Source: Bradyrhizobium sp. 200 (lineage in GTDB: Bacteria > Pseudomonadota > Alphaproteobacteria > Rhizobiales > Xanthobacteraceae). From it: DNA of 64,000 nucleotides. The notes below the pieces were generated by a model. It ran no database searches. It was not told the origin of the DNA and saw only the letters and a list, made by a program, of their open reading frames with translations. Location of the stretch: assembly GCF_023100945.1 (NCBI RefSeq), contig NZ_CP064689.1:310001-374000 (forward strand), written 5' to 3'. Positions 44,220-54,685 of this stretch are shown here, in pieces; position 1 is the first letter of the stretch, and every line of letters begins with the position of its first letter. The position numbers and the translations under genes were made by a program.

Positions 44220-46988
44220 CTACCCCTTCGGCAGCTTCGCCCTCAGCGCATACAGCGCCTCCAGCGCCTCGCGCGGGGACATCTCGTCGGGATGCAGCGC
44301 CTTCACGGCTTCCATCAATTGCTCGGCCTCGCTCGGTGGCGCCGGTTCGGCAGCGGCGCGGGAGGGGACGGCGAACAGCGGCAGATCGTCGGCGAGCGCC
44401 CGCGCCGTCTGGCCGCGGTCCTGTGCCTCGAGCTTGGCCAGTACCGACTTGGCGCGCGTGATCACGGCAGGAGGCAGGCCGGCGAGCTTGGCGACCTGGA
44501 TGCCGTAGGAGCGGTCGGCCGAGCCCGGCAGCACTTCGTGCAGGAATACGACGTCGCCTTGCCACTCCTTCACCCGCACTGTGGCGTTGAACATCCGCGG
44601 CAGCTTTGCGGAAAGCGCGGTCAGCTCGTGATAATGCGTCGCGAACAGCGCGCGGCAGCGGTTGGCTTCATGCAGATGCTCGATCGCCGCCCATGCGATC
44701 GACAGGCCGTCAAAGGTGGCGGTGCCGCGGCCGATTTCATCGAGGATGACCAGCGAGCGCTCGCTGGCCTGGTTGAGGATGACGGCGGTTTCGACCATCT
44801 CGACCATGAAGGTGGAACGGCCGCGCGCGAGATCGTCCGCCGCGCCGACGCGAGAGAACAGGCGGTCGACGACGCCGATCCGCGCGCGTGACGCCGGCAC
44901 GTAGGAGCCGATCTGCGCCATCAGTGCGATCAGTGCGTTCTGCCGCAGGAAGGTCGATTTACCCGCCATGTTCGGACCGGTGATCAGCCAGATCTGGCCG
45001 GCCCCCACCCTACCCTCCCCCGCTTGCGGGGGAGGGTAGGGTGGGGGTACCGGCGAGAGGTCGCAAGCATTGGCGATGAACGGCTGGCCGTCGCGCTTCA
45101 GCGCCTGTTCGACAACGGGATGCCGGCCGCCCTCGACGGCGAAGCCGAGCGAGCCATCGACCTCGGGCCGCACATAATTGTCATCGACTGCGAGCTTTGC
45201 GAGCGCGGTCGCGACATCGAGCAATGCAAAAGCGTGCGCGGCGGCGCGCAGATCGTCGCTGGCGGCAAGCGCCATGGCGCAAAGCCGCTCGAAGATTTCG
45301 AGTTCCAGATTGAGCGCGCGGTCGCCGGCATTGGCGATCTTGGCCTCGATCTCGCCGAGCTCGGAGGTGGTGAAACGAACCTGCCCGGCCAGCGTCTGGC
45401 GATGAATGAAGGTCGCATTCAGCGGCGGCGCCATCAGCTTGTCGCCGTGCTGCGCCGTCACCTCGACGAAATAGCCGAGCACATTGTTGTGGCGGATCTT
45501 GAGCGCCTTGATGCCGGTATCGTCAGCATAGCGCGCCTGCATCGCGGCAACGACGAGGCGGGAGGCGTCGCGCAGGTTCCGGCTCTCGTCGAGCGCTCCC
45601 TCGTAGCCTTCGCGGATGAAGCCGCCGTCGCGCTTGATCAGCGGCAGTTGCTCGGCGAGCGCGCGCTCGAACTCGCGCGCGAGGTCGCGCGAGGGGCGGC
45701 GCAGCGCCTCCATCACGGCCACGATTTCAGATGCTGGGGCTTCGAGCTGCGCGAGCCGCGCCAGTGCCTGATCCGCCGCAAGGATGCCGTCGCGCAGACC
45801 TGCAAGATCGCGCGGGCCGCCGCGTCCGACCGACAGGCGTGCCAGGGCGCGCGACATATCAGGCGCCGCGCGCAGCGTGGTCCTGACATCGTCACGGGCC
45901 GCGCTGTCGGCGACAAAGGCCGCAATCGCGTCGAGCCGCCGCGCGATAGCAGCGTTGTCGGTGAGCGGCGCGGCGAGGCGCTGCGCCAATAGCCGCGAGC
46001 CAGCGGCGGTCACCGTGCAGTCGATCGCATCGAGCAGCGATCCGCGCCGTTCGCCTGACAGCGTGCGGGTCAATTCGAGATTGGCGCGGGTGGCAGGGTC
46101 GATCGCCATCGTCGTTCCCGCAGCCTCGCGCGAGGGCGGGGACAGCGGCGGACGCTTTCCGACCTGCGTGCGGTCGATATAGGTGACGGCGGCCGCCGCG
46201 GCGGTCGCTTCCAGCCGCGACATCGCCGAGAGGCCATCCATGGTCGCGACCGCGAAATAGTCGCACAGCCGCCGCTCGGCGGTGGCGCCGTCAAAGACGT
46301 CACGGGTTAGCGGCGTCACTGACGGCAATTCGCGCAGCAGCGGCCCCAAATCGGCATCGCCGTAGAGCGCGTCGGTGACGATGGCCTCGTTCGGATTGAT
46401 CCGCGCCAGCGTTGCCGCCAGTTCCGCGGTCGAACATTCCGTAACCATGAATTCCGAGGTCGAGATATCGATCCAGGCCAGGCCGATGCGGTCGCCGCCG
46501 GAAGAGGCGCGGGCGCGCGCGATCGCCAGCAGGTAGTTGTTGGTGCGGGCATCGAGCAGCGTGTCTTCGGTCAGCGTGCCCGGCGTCACCAGCCGGACCA
46601 CGCCGCGGGCTACCACGCTCTTGTTGCCGCGGGCGCGTGCCGCGGCAGGATTCTCGGTCTGCTCGCAGACCGCGACGCGGTGGCCGGCATTGATCAGGCG
46701 ATGCAGATAATCCTCGGAGCGCTCTACGGGCACGCCGCACATCGGGATGTCCATGCCCTGATGCTTGCCGCGCTTGGTCAGCACGATGCCGAGCGTTTTG
46801 GAGGCGATCTCGGCGTCCTCGAAGAACAGCTCGTAGAAATCGCCCATCCGGTAGAACAGCAGCAGCCCGGGATGGGCAGCCTTGATCTCCAGATATTGTT
46901 CCATCATCGGCGTAACGCGTGAATTTGCGTCAGCGGCGGGCGCGGCTTCGGGGGGCGCGGGGGCGGGGATGGATTGCTGGATCGTCAT
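44220..46988 (-). CDS. mutS: DNA mismatch repair ATPase MutS
   Basis: A full-length MutS (about 922 residues) with MutS I-V: the mismatch-binding N-terminal [11 protein letters not shown], connector, lever/clamp, and C-terminal ATPase with GPNMAGKST Walker A (near 671), DEIGRGT and ATHYHEL. It recognises mispairs and starts strand repair. ATG 46988 is chosen; the in-frame TTG 47042 would add 18 residues encoded by a repeat element (46993-47036). Residues about 647-662 are encoded by a 46-bp perfect inverted repeat of an otherwise intergenic family, just ahead of the ATPase strand IWLIT. Confidence 0.95.
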   Translation of the reverse strand: MTIQQSIPAPAPPEAAPAADANSRVTPMMEQYLEIKAAHPGLLLFYRMGDFYELFFEDAEIASKTLGIVLTKRGKHQGMDIPMCGVPVERSEDYLHRLINAGHRVAVCEQTENPAAARARGNKSVVARGVVRLVTPGTLTEDTLLDARTNNYLLAIARARASSGGDRIGLAWIDISTSEFMVTECSTAELAATLARINPNEAIVTDALYGDADLGPLLRELPSVTPLTRDVFDGATAERRLCDYFAVATMDGLSAMSRLEATAAAAAVTYIDRTQVGKRPPLSPPSREAAGTTMAIDPATRANLELTRTLSGERRGSLLDAIDCTVTAAGSRLLAQRLAAPLTDNAAIARRLDAIAAFVADSAARDDVRTTLRAAPDMSRALARLSVGRGGPRDLAGLRDGILAADQALARLAQLEAPASEIVAVMEALRRPSRDLAREFERALAEQLPLIKRDGGFIREGYEGALDESRNLRDASRLVVAAMQARYADDTGIKALKIRHNNVLGYFVEVTAQHGDKLMAPPLNATFIHRQTLAGQVRFTTSELGEIEAKIANAGDRALNLELEIFERLCAMALAASDDLRAAAHAFALLDVATALAKLAVDDNYVRPEVDGSLGFAVEGGRHPVVEQALKRDGQPFIANACDLSPVPPPYPPPQAGEGRVGAGQIWLITGPNMAGKSTFLRQNALIALMAQIGSYVPASRARIGVVDRLFSRVGAADDLARGRSTFMVEMVETAVILNQASERSLVILDEIGRGTATFDGLSIAWAAIEHLHEANRCRALFATHYHELTALSAKLPRMFNATVRVKEWQGDVVFLHEVLPGSADRSYGIQVAKLAGLPPAVITRAKSVLAKLEAQDRGQTARALADDLPLFAVPSRAAAEPAPPSEAEQLMEAVKALHPDEMSPREALEALYALRAKLPKG
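45002..45047. repeat. Family C palindrome inside mutS
   Basis: A perfect 22-bp inverted repeat with a TT spacer (left arm starts CCCCCACCCTACCC), in frame within mutS. It encodes a Pro/Gly-rich stretch. The same stem family is intergenic at 43162 and 54473. Confidence 0.9.
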
Positions 46989-46992
46989 CAGA

Positions 46993-47036
46993 GCGTTTTC
47001 AAGTGAAGTGGGTACCGGTTCGCGTGAAGAAAACGC
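46993..47036. repeat. Family D repeat at the mutS 5' end
   Basis: Arms GCGTTTTC and GAAAACGC flank a core with AAGTGGGTACCGG, shared with the element at 53181. It lies immediately upstream of the mutS ATG. Confidence 0.75.
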
Positions 47037-47307
47037 GTCCAAGCGAGAAGCTGGAGCCGGCCACGGCTCCAGGGGCGCAAATTACAAAATTTCGCCGTCC
47101 GGTCCTATTCCCTTACCTGCATTGTCAGAGTTTTCCACGCCCAGCGCTCTCAAGTTCATCACGCCAGCGTTGAGGGCATGACGGACCTCCCGCGAAAGCA
47201 CCGCCCGGGAACGATGCCTCAATTGACCTGCCGCGGGCACGCTCCTAAAACTCGCCAACAGTTCCAGCGGGTCAACGCCTAAAGCACGGCATTCAGGGAG
47301 AGATTCT

Positions 47308-48516
<1,209 letters not shown>

Positions 48517-48555
48517 GACAACTAGTTGGGAGAGTAAAAAACGGCGCTTTCCCAA

Positions 48556-48574
48556 ATTAGTTATGTCATATAAT
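48556..48574. promoter_or_regulatory. LysR-type palindrome upstream of pcaH
   Basis: ATTA-N11-TAAT, an interrupted dyad that contains T-N11-A and GTTAT and ATAAT half-sites. It is 78 bp upstream of the pcaH start in the 135-bp gap after pcaF. The motif resembles, in everted order, the half-sites of the dyad at 52158. Confidence 0.35.
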
Positions 48575-48651
48575 GATCTGGCGATGCGGCTCAGCGACAA
48601 AATTGCAAAGCAATTTTGCGCCGCCGGCGCGATGCGAGGGAGGAGTTCGTC

Positions 48652-49353
48652 ATGACATTGGTCTATCCAGTGCAAAGTCTCGCGGCCCATCCGCCGCGGC
48701 TGTCACCCGGCTACAAGAGCACCGTCAAGCGCTCGCCCTCCAAGCCGCTGATTCCGATGCGGCACACGCTGTCGGAATTGACCGGGCCGGTCTACGGCCA
48801 CGAGACGGTGCGCGCGAACGATCACGACCTCACCGTTCAAGGCAAGGGCGAGCCGCTTGGCGAGCGCATCATCGTGCACGGCCATGTGCTCGATGAAGAC
48901 GGCCGCGGCGTGCCGAACACGCTGGTCGAACTCTGGCAGGCCAATGCCTGCGGCCGCTACGTGCATGTCGTCGATCAGCACCCGGCACCGCTCGATCCGA
49001 ATTTCACCGGCGCCGGCCGTACGCAGTCGGATGCGGAAGGTTACTATCGCTTCGTCACCATCAAGCCCGGCGCCTATCCCTGGGGCAATCACCACAACGC
49101 CTGGCGCCCGGCCCACATCCACTTCTCGGTGTTCGGCCACTCGTTCGTGTCGCGGCTGGTGACGCAGATGTATTTCCCCGGCGATCCCTTGTTTCCGTTC
49201 GATCCGATCTTCAATTCGGTGACCGACGAGAAGGCGCGCAACCGGATGATTTCCTCGTTCGATCTGGAGAACACCAAGCCGGATTGGGCGCTGTGCTACC
49301 GCTTCAACATTGTGCTGCGCGGGCGCAACGCCACGCCGATGGAGAAAAAGTAA
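48652..49353 (+). CDS. pcaH: Protocatechuate 3,4-dioxygenase beta subunit
   Basis: A 233-residue intradiol dioxygenase subunit. All four non-heme iron ligands are recognisable by comparison with the well-studied Pseudomonas enzyme: Tyr in GRYVHV, Tyr in GAYPW, and the two histidines in PAHIHF. With PcaG it cleaves protocatechuate between its hydroxyl-bearing carbons to beta-carboxymuconate. GGGAGGAG upstream supports ATG 48652. Its stop is followed immediately by the pcaG GTG. Confidence 0.95.
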   Translation: MTLVYPVQSLAAHPPRLSPGYKSTVKRSPSKPLIPMRHTLSELTGPVYGHETVRANDHDLTVQGKGEPLGERIIVHGHVLDEDGRGVPNTLVELWQANACGRYVHVVDQHPAPLDPNFTGAGRTQSDAEGYYRFVTIKPGAYPWGNHHNAWRPAHIHFSVFGHSFVSRLVTQMYFPGDPLFPFDPIFNSVTDEKARNRMISSFDLENTKPDWALCYRFNIVLRGRNATPMEKK

Positions 49354-49956
49354 GTGCAACAGACCAAGCCGGACGGCCTTACCCCGTCGCAGACTGTCGG
49401 CCCCTATTTCGCCTATGGGCTAACCTCGAACGGCAAATACGACTGGAACGACGCGTTCAGCAACAATCTCGTGACGCCGGATACGTCGGGCGAACGCATT
49501 CGCGTCGAGGGGCAAGTGTTCGACGGCGACGGCGCGGTCGTGCCGGATTGCATGCTGGAGATCTGGCAGGCGGACGCGCAAGGGCGCTTCTCCGATCCGC
49601 AGGACAAGCGGGCGCTGCCGAACTCATCGTTCAAGGGATTCGGCCGCATCGGCACCGATGCGAAGGGTGGTTACGCTTTCGATACCATCAAGCCGGGGCA
49701 GGTCGCCGATCCCGACGGCAAGCCGCAGGCGCCGCATATCGTGCTCGCGGTCTATGCTCGCGGCATGCTGCTGCATCTCTATTCGCGGATCTATTTCGAC
49801 GGTGAGGCCGCCAACGCCGCGGATCCCGTACTGGCGCTGGTGCCGGCCGATCGCCGCGCCACGCTGATCGCGACGCGCCAGCCGGGCGGCAATGCAGTCT
49901 ATCGTTTCGACATCCATCTGCAGGGCGACAAAGAGACGGTGTTCTTCGACGTGTAA
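49354..49956 (+). CDS. pcaG: Protocatechuate 3,4-dioxygenase alpha subunit
   Basis: A 200-residue subunit that completes the PcaHG dioxygenase; it carries no iron of its own. Intradiol-family features include TPSQTVGPYFAYGL, VPDCMLEIWQAD and GDKETVFFDV. GTG 49354 abuts the pcaH stop (TAA-GTG), so the subunits are coupled. pcaB, pcaC and pcaD, needed for the steps between carboxymuconate and oxoadipate, are not in the window. Confidence 0.93.
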   Translation: MQQTKPDGLTPSQTVGPYFAYGLTSNGKYDWNDAFSNNLVTPDTSGERIRVEGQVFDGDGAVVPDCMLEIWQADAQGRFSDPQDKRALPNSSFKGFGRIGTDAKGGYAFDTIKPGQVADPDGKPQAPHIVLAVYARGMLLHLYSRIYFDGEAANAADPVLALVPADRRATLIATRQPGGNAVYRFDIHLQGDKETVFFDV

Positions 49957-50106
49957 GTTCCGACGTTGCAGCGTTTTCTCGTTTGACCTGGCCATCTATC
50001 CACTTTCGAAAAAGGCTTCTTGCGAAGAAACGATGGATACGCGGGTCAAGCCCGCGTATGACATTGGGGGATATGCCGGGTTGCGCTGCCTCACTGTGGG
50101 TTGTCA

Positions 50107-51174
50107 ATGACACCTGACTCCTTGCCGCCGCCGGCAAATGCCCAACGTCTTACCGACGCGCTTCGTAAGTCCGGCGTTCTGGGGCCGGCGCGGGTTTGCA
50201 GCGTCGTGAGGATGACACCTCCGATAAAGAAATTGCGTTCACACACATTCCGGCTGCGCTTGGATTATAGAGGCCGGGCCGGAGACGCCCCGAACTCCGT
50301 CATTCTCAAAATGGGTCATCTCGATGATGCGGGTCGTTCGACCTACACGAATGGCCGGGAGATTTCATTCTATCGCGACATCGCCCCCGCGTTATCGGAA
50401 CGATTGGTGCCGCGCTGTTTTGAGGCCGTCGAGGCGACGGATACCAGCGCGTGGCATCTGCTGCTGGAAGACCTGACGGACTCGCATTTCGTCGCGACTG
50501 CGTGGCCATTGCCACCCACGACTCAGCAATCCGAGCAAATCGTGGAGGCTCTCGCGCGTATCCATGCGGCGTGGTGGGACGACCGACGCCTCGGTCATTC
50601 GGTCGGGAGCTGGTACGACGCAGATGCCTGGGACAGGATTCTGCGAGATTTCGGAATTCAGTTCGCGCGGTTCACCGACCGGTACGGAGAGATGATACCA
50701 GCCGAGCGGCGGAATCTTTACGAGAGATTGCTGGATCGCGGGCCTGAGCTACTGGCGCGCTACCATGTGCGACGCAACCTGACCATCATCCATGGTGACG
50801 CTCACCCATGGAATTTCTTCCTGCCGCGGCCTGATGGAGGCGATAACCCCAGGTTGCTGGATTGGGAAGGCTGGAGCATCAATACGGCGACCGACGACCT
50901 AGCCTATATGATGGCGATGCTCTGGTATCCCGATCGCCGGAGGCGGATCGAGCAGCCTCTTCTGGCCCGCTACCATGCGGCGTTATCGGTTCACGGAGTG
51001 AGCGATTATGATCGCCAGTCGCTGAACGATGATTATCGGCTGTCGGTGCTCTGGCTGATCACAAGACCAGTGGCGCAGGCGATGGCTGGTATTGGCGGCG
51101 GGGTCTGGTGGAATAATCTTGAGCGGATTTTTCTCGCAGTCGACGATCTCGGCTGTCGGGAGCTGCTCGACTGA
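50107..51174 (+). CDS. APH-type phosphotransferase family protein
   Basis: A 355-residue protein of the aminoglycoside phosphotransferase/choline-kinase-like fold. The catalytic loop is HGDAHPWNFF (HGDxHxxN) and the metal aspartate DWEGWS. Many such proteins act on small sugars, amino alcohols or unknown metabolites rather than antibiotics, and the substrate is not predicted. It is between pcaG and the LysR gene and may be part of the same transcription unit. ATG 50107 is preferred over TTG 50101. Confidence 0.78.
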   Translation: MTPDSLPPPANAQRLTDALRKSGVLGPARVCSVVRMTPPIKKLRSHTFRLRLDYRGRAGDAPNSVILKMGHLDDAGRSTYTNGREISFYRDIAPALSERLVPRCFEAVEATDTSAWHLLLEDLTDSHFVATAWPLPPTTQQSEQIVEALARIHAAWWDDRRLGHSVGSWYDADAWDRILRDFGIQFARFTDRYGEMIPAERRNLYERLLDRGPELLARYHVRRNLTIIHGDAHPWNFFLPRPDGGDNPRLLDWEGWSINTATDDLAYMMAMLWYPDRRRRIEQPLLARYHAALSVHGVSDYDRQSLNDDYRLSVLWLITRPVAQAMAGIGGGVWWNNLERIFLAVDDLGCRELLD

Positions 51175-51219
51175 TGGCCATATTGATCGTAAGCAAGTTA
51201 CGTCGCAGGTAAGATTTCC

Positions 51220-52161
51220 ATGATGACGCTTCGCCAGGTCGAGGTGATCCGCGCCGTGATGGTAACCGGCACGATCGGCGGCGCGGCGCGGCTTCTGAAC
51301 GTGTCGGCGCCCGGCATCAGCCGGCTGGTGAAATACACCGAGAAGTCGCTCGGCGTCCGCTTCTTCCAGCGCCAGAACGGGCGCTATTTCCCGACGGCCG
51401 AAGCCCGCAACATCTTCGAGCAGATCAACGGCGTCTACGAGAAGATGGATGATCTAACCGAGATCATCTCCAAGATCGGACGCGGCGATCTGTCTGAACT
51501 GCGTATCGGCTCAGTACCCAGCATTTCGCAGGTCATGGTGCCGCGCGCGATCGAGCGGGTGCGGCGCCGCTATCCCGAACTGCGGATCGACATCAACATT
51601 CTCAAGATCGAGGAAGCCGTCGACTATCTGCTGCTCGGCCGCGGCGATTGCGTCGCCATGAGCTATCGGCTCGAGCATCCCGGCCTCGACTTTCTGCCGC
51701 TGGCGTCGGGCGAATTGTTCTGCATCGTGCCGGCGGGGCATGAGCTTGCCGGATGCAAGCAGGTTTCGGCCGCCGAGATCATCCGCTATCCCCTGATCGG
51801 CATCGATCCGAACGATCCCTACGGCCGGATCATGGCGGAGATCTTTGCGCGCAACAAACTCGACTATGACATCACCATCCGCGCGCGCTTCGGCACCACC
51901 GTGTGCGCGCTGGTCAAGGCCGGCCTCGGCATTGCGGTGATCGACCAGTTCACCGTCGCCCATGGCGGCTATCCCGGTGTCGAATTGCTCAGGATCGCCG
52001 AGCCGACCAGGTTCGACACTTACATCGCGGTGAAACGCGGTGCGGCGCTGTCGCTGCACATCGAGCATTTCATCGAATGCCTGCGTTCGGAAATGCGGGC
52101 GGTCGGACCGGGCAAGGCGACGACTTCACGGAAGCCAGATCTCAAGCCCCGCAAAAAATAA
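51220..52161 (+). CDS. LysR-family transcriptional regulator
   Basis: A 313-residue LysR regulator: N-terminal winged HTH (TLRQVEVIRAVMVTGTIGGAARLLNVS) and a C-terminal effector-binding domain. It is encoded just before the shikimate dehydrogenase gene on the same strand, and its stop overlaps an inverted repeat at 52158. It probably senses a pathway intermediate such as shikimate, dehydroshikimate or protocatechuate. It could equally regulate pca or the downstream operon. Confidence 0.9.
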   Translation: MMTLRQVEVIRAVMVTGTIGGAARLLNVSAPGISRLVKYTEKSLGVRFFQRQNGRYFPTAEARNIFEQINGVYEKMDDLTEIISKIGRGDLSELRIGSVPSISQVMVPRAIERVRRRYPELRIDINILKIEEAVDYLLLGRGDCVAMSYRLEHPGLDFLPLASGELFCIVPAGHELAGCKQVSAAEIIRYPLIGIDPNDPYGRIMAEIFARNKLDYDITIRARFGTTVCALVKAGLGIAVIDQFTVAHGGYPGVELLRIAEPTRFDTYIAVKRGAALSLHIEHFIECLRSEMRAVGPGKATTSRKPDLKPRKK

Positions 52162-52172
52162 CATGATGTTAT
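52158..52172. promoter_or_regulatory. Perfect dyad ATAAC-N5-GTTAT, candidate LysR operator
   Basis: ATAACAT-G-ATGTTAT overlaps the stop codon of the LysR gene and lies 119 bp upstream of the dehydrogenase start. The half-sites resemble those described for PcaQ (ATAACC-N4-GGTTAA). It is a strong operator candidate on sequence alone; binding is not shown. Confidence 0.5.
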
Positions 52173-52290
52173 CTATCCGGCATAAATGGGTAATTGTGTT
52201 AGGTCGGCAAACCGCTATCGTTTGGGCGGATCGGGGCGTATCCCGAACCGCCCGCTGCCGCCAACGCGCATTTGCGCCGATGACGAGATC

Positions 52291-53181
52291 ATGAGCCCTG
52301 CCGCCCGCCCCATCGCTCCAGCCGATCGCCGCTTTCTCACCGGCCTGATCGGCGCGCCGATTGCGCATTCGGCATCGCCGGCAATGCATGAGCGGGCCGC
52401 CGAAGCGCTCGGCGCACATTGCCACTATCAACTGATCGAAGTTGCGGGCGCCGGACGCGAAGAATTGCGGTTGCTGCTGGATGGTGTGCGACGCCTGGGC
52501 TTTGCAGGCGTCAACATCACCTTTCCCTACAAGGAAGCAGTGGTCTCTCTGCTCGACGAACTGTCGCCGGGCGCGCAAGCAATCGGTGCGGTCAACACCG
52601 TCGTGGTCCGAGATGGCCGGCTGATCGGACATAACACCGACACCACAGGATTTGCCCGGGCGATCACCGAGCTTGTGCGCGATCCCGCACAGAGCCGCGT
52701 CGCCGTGATCGGTGCAGGCGGCGTCGGCAAGGCCATTACCTTTGCGCTGGCCGGGATAGGCGTCGCCGAGATCAGGATCTTCGACACCGACCGCGTCAAG
52801 GCGGCGCAACTCGCCGGCCAGATCGGGAAGCGCGGCAAAACAAGTGCTGCCGACAGCGTCGAGGATGCGATGCGCGGTGCCACCGGCGTCGTCAACGGCT
52901 CGCCGGTCGGCATGTTGCCGAACCGCGGCACGCCGGTCCCGGATACCCTGCTGCATCAGGACATCTGGGTGGCCGATGCGGTCTACACGCCGCTCTGGAC
53001 GCCGCTGTTGAACGCCGCCAAGGCAAAGGGCGCCGCCGTCATGACCGGGCGCGAGCTTGCGATCTATCAGGCCGCGGACGCATTCGAACTGTTCACGGGA
53101 TTGAAGCCATCGGCCGTCGAGATGGGAAATGCATTCGACGCCGTGATGGCCAAACGCTACGCTAAAGTGAACGCAGCCTAG
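52291..53181 (+). CDS. Shikimate/quinate dehydrogenase (AroE family, catabolic type)
   Basis: A 296-residue shikimate-dehydrogenase-fold enzyme. Substrate side: SASPAMHE serines, FPYKEAV lysine, GAVNTV and GHNTDTTG; cofactor side: GAGGVGKA and then FDTDRVKA, where Asp at the second beta strand favours NAD rather than the NADP of biosynthetic AroE (which has NRT). This is the pattern of catabolic quinate/shikimate dehydrogenases. It probably converts shikimate to 3-dehydroshikimate, or quinate to 3-dehydroquinate. ATG 52291 is used; the frame runs upstream without family residues. Confidence 0.86.
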   Translation: MSPAARPIAPADRRFLTGLIGAPIAHSASPAMHERAAEALGAHCHYQLIEVAGAGREELRLLLDGVRRLGFAGVNITFPYKEAVVSLLDELSPGAQAIGAVNTVVVRDGRLIGHNTDTTGFARAITELVRDPAQSRVAVIGAGGVGKAITFALAGIGVAEIRIFDTDRVKAAQLAGQIGKRGKTSAADSVEDAMRGATGVVNGSPVGMLPNRGTPVPDTLLHQDIWVADAVYTPLWTPLLNAAKAKGAAVMTGRELAIYQAADAFELFTGLKPSAVEMGNAFDAVMAKRYAKVNAA

Positions 53182-53229
53182 AGCATGATCCGGAAAAGTG
53201 GGTACCGGATTTCTGAAAAGATCATGCTC
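53181..53229. repeat. Family D repeat
   Basis: Arms GAGCATGATC and GATCATGCTC flank a core CGGAAAAGTGGGTACCGG. It overlaps the last base of the dehydrogenase gene's stop and lies before the binding-protein gene. Confidence 0.8.
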
Positions 53230-53287
53230 AATCTAAGAACGCGGCCGGTTACAAGGCCGCTTGTTGTAACGAGAAGAGGGGATGGAA

Positions 53288-54424
53288 ATGAGATCTGGGA
53301 TTTTCGCAGGATTCCTGCTTGCCACCGTGTCGGCCGCAGCCGCATTCGCGCAAGGGGCGCCGATCAAGCTTGCCAATGTTGCCGAACTGTCCGGCGGCGG
53401 TGCCACCGTCGGCAACAACTGGAAAAACGGCATCGACCTTGCGATCGAGGAGATCAACGCCAAGGGCGGGTTGCTCGGCCGCAAGCTGGAAGTCACGCAC
53501 GCGGATTCACAATCGAATCCAGGCGTTGCCCGCGCGCAGGTGCAGAAGGCGCTCGACAACGAACCCTATGTGCTGCTCGGTCCCGGCTATTCCGGCTCGG
53601 TGAAGGTGACCGCGCCGCTCGCTGCTGAAGCCGGCATCGCGCAGATCATGGGCGGCGAAGCGGCCGAACTGACGCAGGGCGGCAACAAGTTCCTGTTCCG
53701 CACCTCGTTCGGTCAGCAATCCTCGATGCCAAAGGTCGCCAAATACATCAATGACGAGCTGAAGGCGAAGTCGGTCGCGATCGTCTGGGTCAACAACGAC
53801 TTCGGCAAGGGCGGCCGCGACGTCATCACCAAGGAATTCGCCAAGTACAATATCAAGGTCGCCGCTGATATTTCCACCGAAGCTGGTCAGGCCGATTTCG
53901 CCGCCGACGTCAGCAAGATCAAGGCCGCGGCGCCCGACGCCGTGTTCGTCTATGTCAACGAGGAGGAGAGCGCGCGGATGCTTAAAGAGCTGAAGCGGCA
54001 GGCGATCACCGTGCCGCTGATGGGCGAGACGACGCTGGTCGGCCAGAAGGTCGTCGAACTGGCCGGCGATGCCGCGAACGGCGCGCGCGGCCATGTCGGC
54101 CTCACCACCGATGCGCCGGTCGATCTGGTCAAGGCGTTCCGGGAAAAGTTCGTCAAGAAGTACAACTACGTCCCCGATCATAACGGGCTGAAGGGCTATC
54201 TCGCGATCTACATGATCAAGGCCACCACCGAGAAGATGGGCAAGGTCGACGCCAAGGCGTTCGCCGACAATTTGCACGGCCTCACCATCAAGGCCGCGAG
54301 CGAGCCCGGCATCCTGATGGATGTGACTTTCGATGAGAAGGGCGACATCGACCGCCAGGGGTTCCTGGTCGAGATCGTCGACGGCAAGCAGGTCGTCAAG
54401 CAGGTGCTGCCGAAACTGAACTGA
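53288..54424 (+). CDS. Liv-type ABC substrate-binding protein (putative shikimate/aromatic)
   Basis: A 378-residue type-1 periplasmic binding protein with signal peptide (cleavage after AFAQ). It is distinct from the orphan pair at 31-34 kb. It is the first gene of a five-gene Liv-type importer set that ends in a dehydroshikimate dehydratase, so its ligand is inferred to be shikimate, dehydroshikimate or a related hydroxyacid. AGAGGGG upstream suits ATG 53288 better than ATG 53282. Confidence 0.87.
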   Translation: MRSGIFAGFLLATVSAAAAFAQGAPIKLANVAELSGGGATVGNNWKNGIDLAIEEINAKGGLLGRKLEVTHADSQSNPGVARAQVQKALDNEPYVLLGPGYSGSVKVTAPLAAEAGIAQIMGGEAAELTQGGNKFLFRTSFGQQSSMPKVAKYINDELKAKSVAIVWVNNDFGKGGRDVITKEFAKYNIKVAADISTEAGQADFAADVSKIKAAAPDAVFVYVNEEESARMLKELKRQAITVPLMGETTLVGQKVVELAGDAANGARGHVGLTTDAPVDLVKAFREKFVKKYNYVPDHNGLKGYLAIYMIKATTEKMGKVDAKAFADNLHGLTIKAASEPGILMDVTFDEKGDIDRQGFLVEIVDGKQVVKQVLPKLN

Positions 54425-54472
54425 GCGTGTTGAGAACCGTGGTCAGATTGAGTCGAGCCGCAATGACGCTGC

Positions 54473-54611
54473 GCTCCCTCTCCCGCTTGCGGGGGAGGGT
54501 TGGGGTGGGGGTGTCGCCGCGAGTCACACTGTTCGTGCGGAGAGAGTTTCCCCCACCCGGATCACATCTTGCGATGTGATCCGACCTCCCCCGCAAGCGG
54601 GAGAGGTGGAG
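54473..54611. repeat. Family C palindromic repeat
   Basis: Arms CTCTCCCGCTTGCGGGGGAG and its inverse surround inner stems (GGGTGGGGG/CCCCCACCC; ATCACATC/GATGTGAT). It is located between the binding-protein and permease genes, a 260-bp gap that interrupts an otherwise tight operon. Confidence 0.85.
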
Positions 54612-54685
54612 CGAACTCGGTGACTGTGCGCTGCAACTGAGCCTCGATGTGCGGAGCTAATCTCCGCGAGTTATGGGGAGAAAGC

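Noticed and set aside
53241..53260. Hairpin GCGGCC...GGCCGC before the binding-protein gene as a terminator
   Set aside because: It is followed by only TTGTTGT, with no true U-run, and it sits inside a presumed operon.
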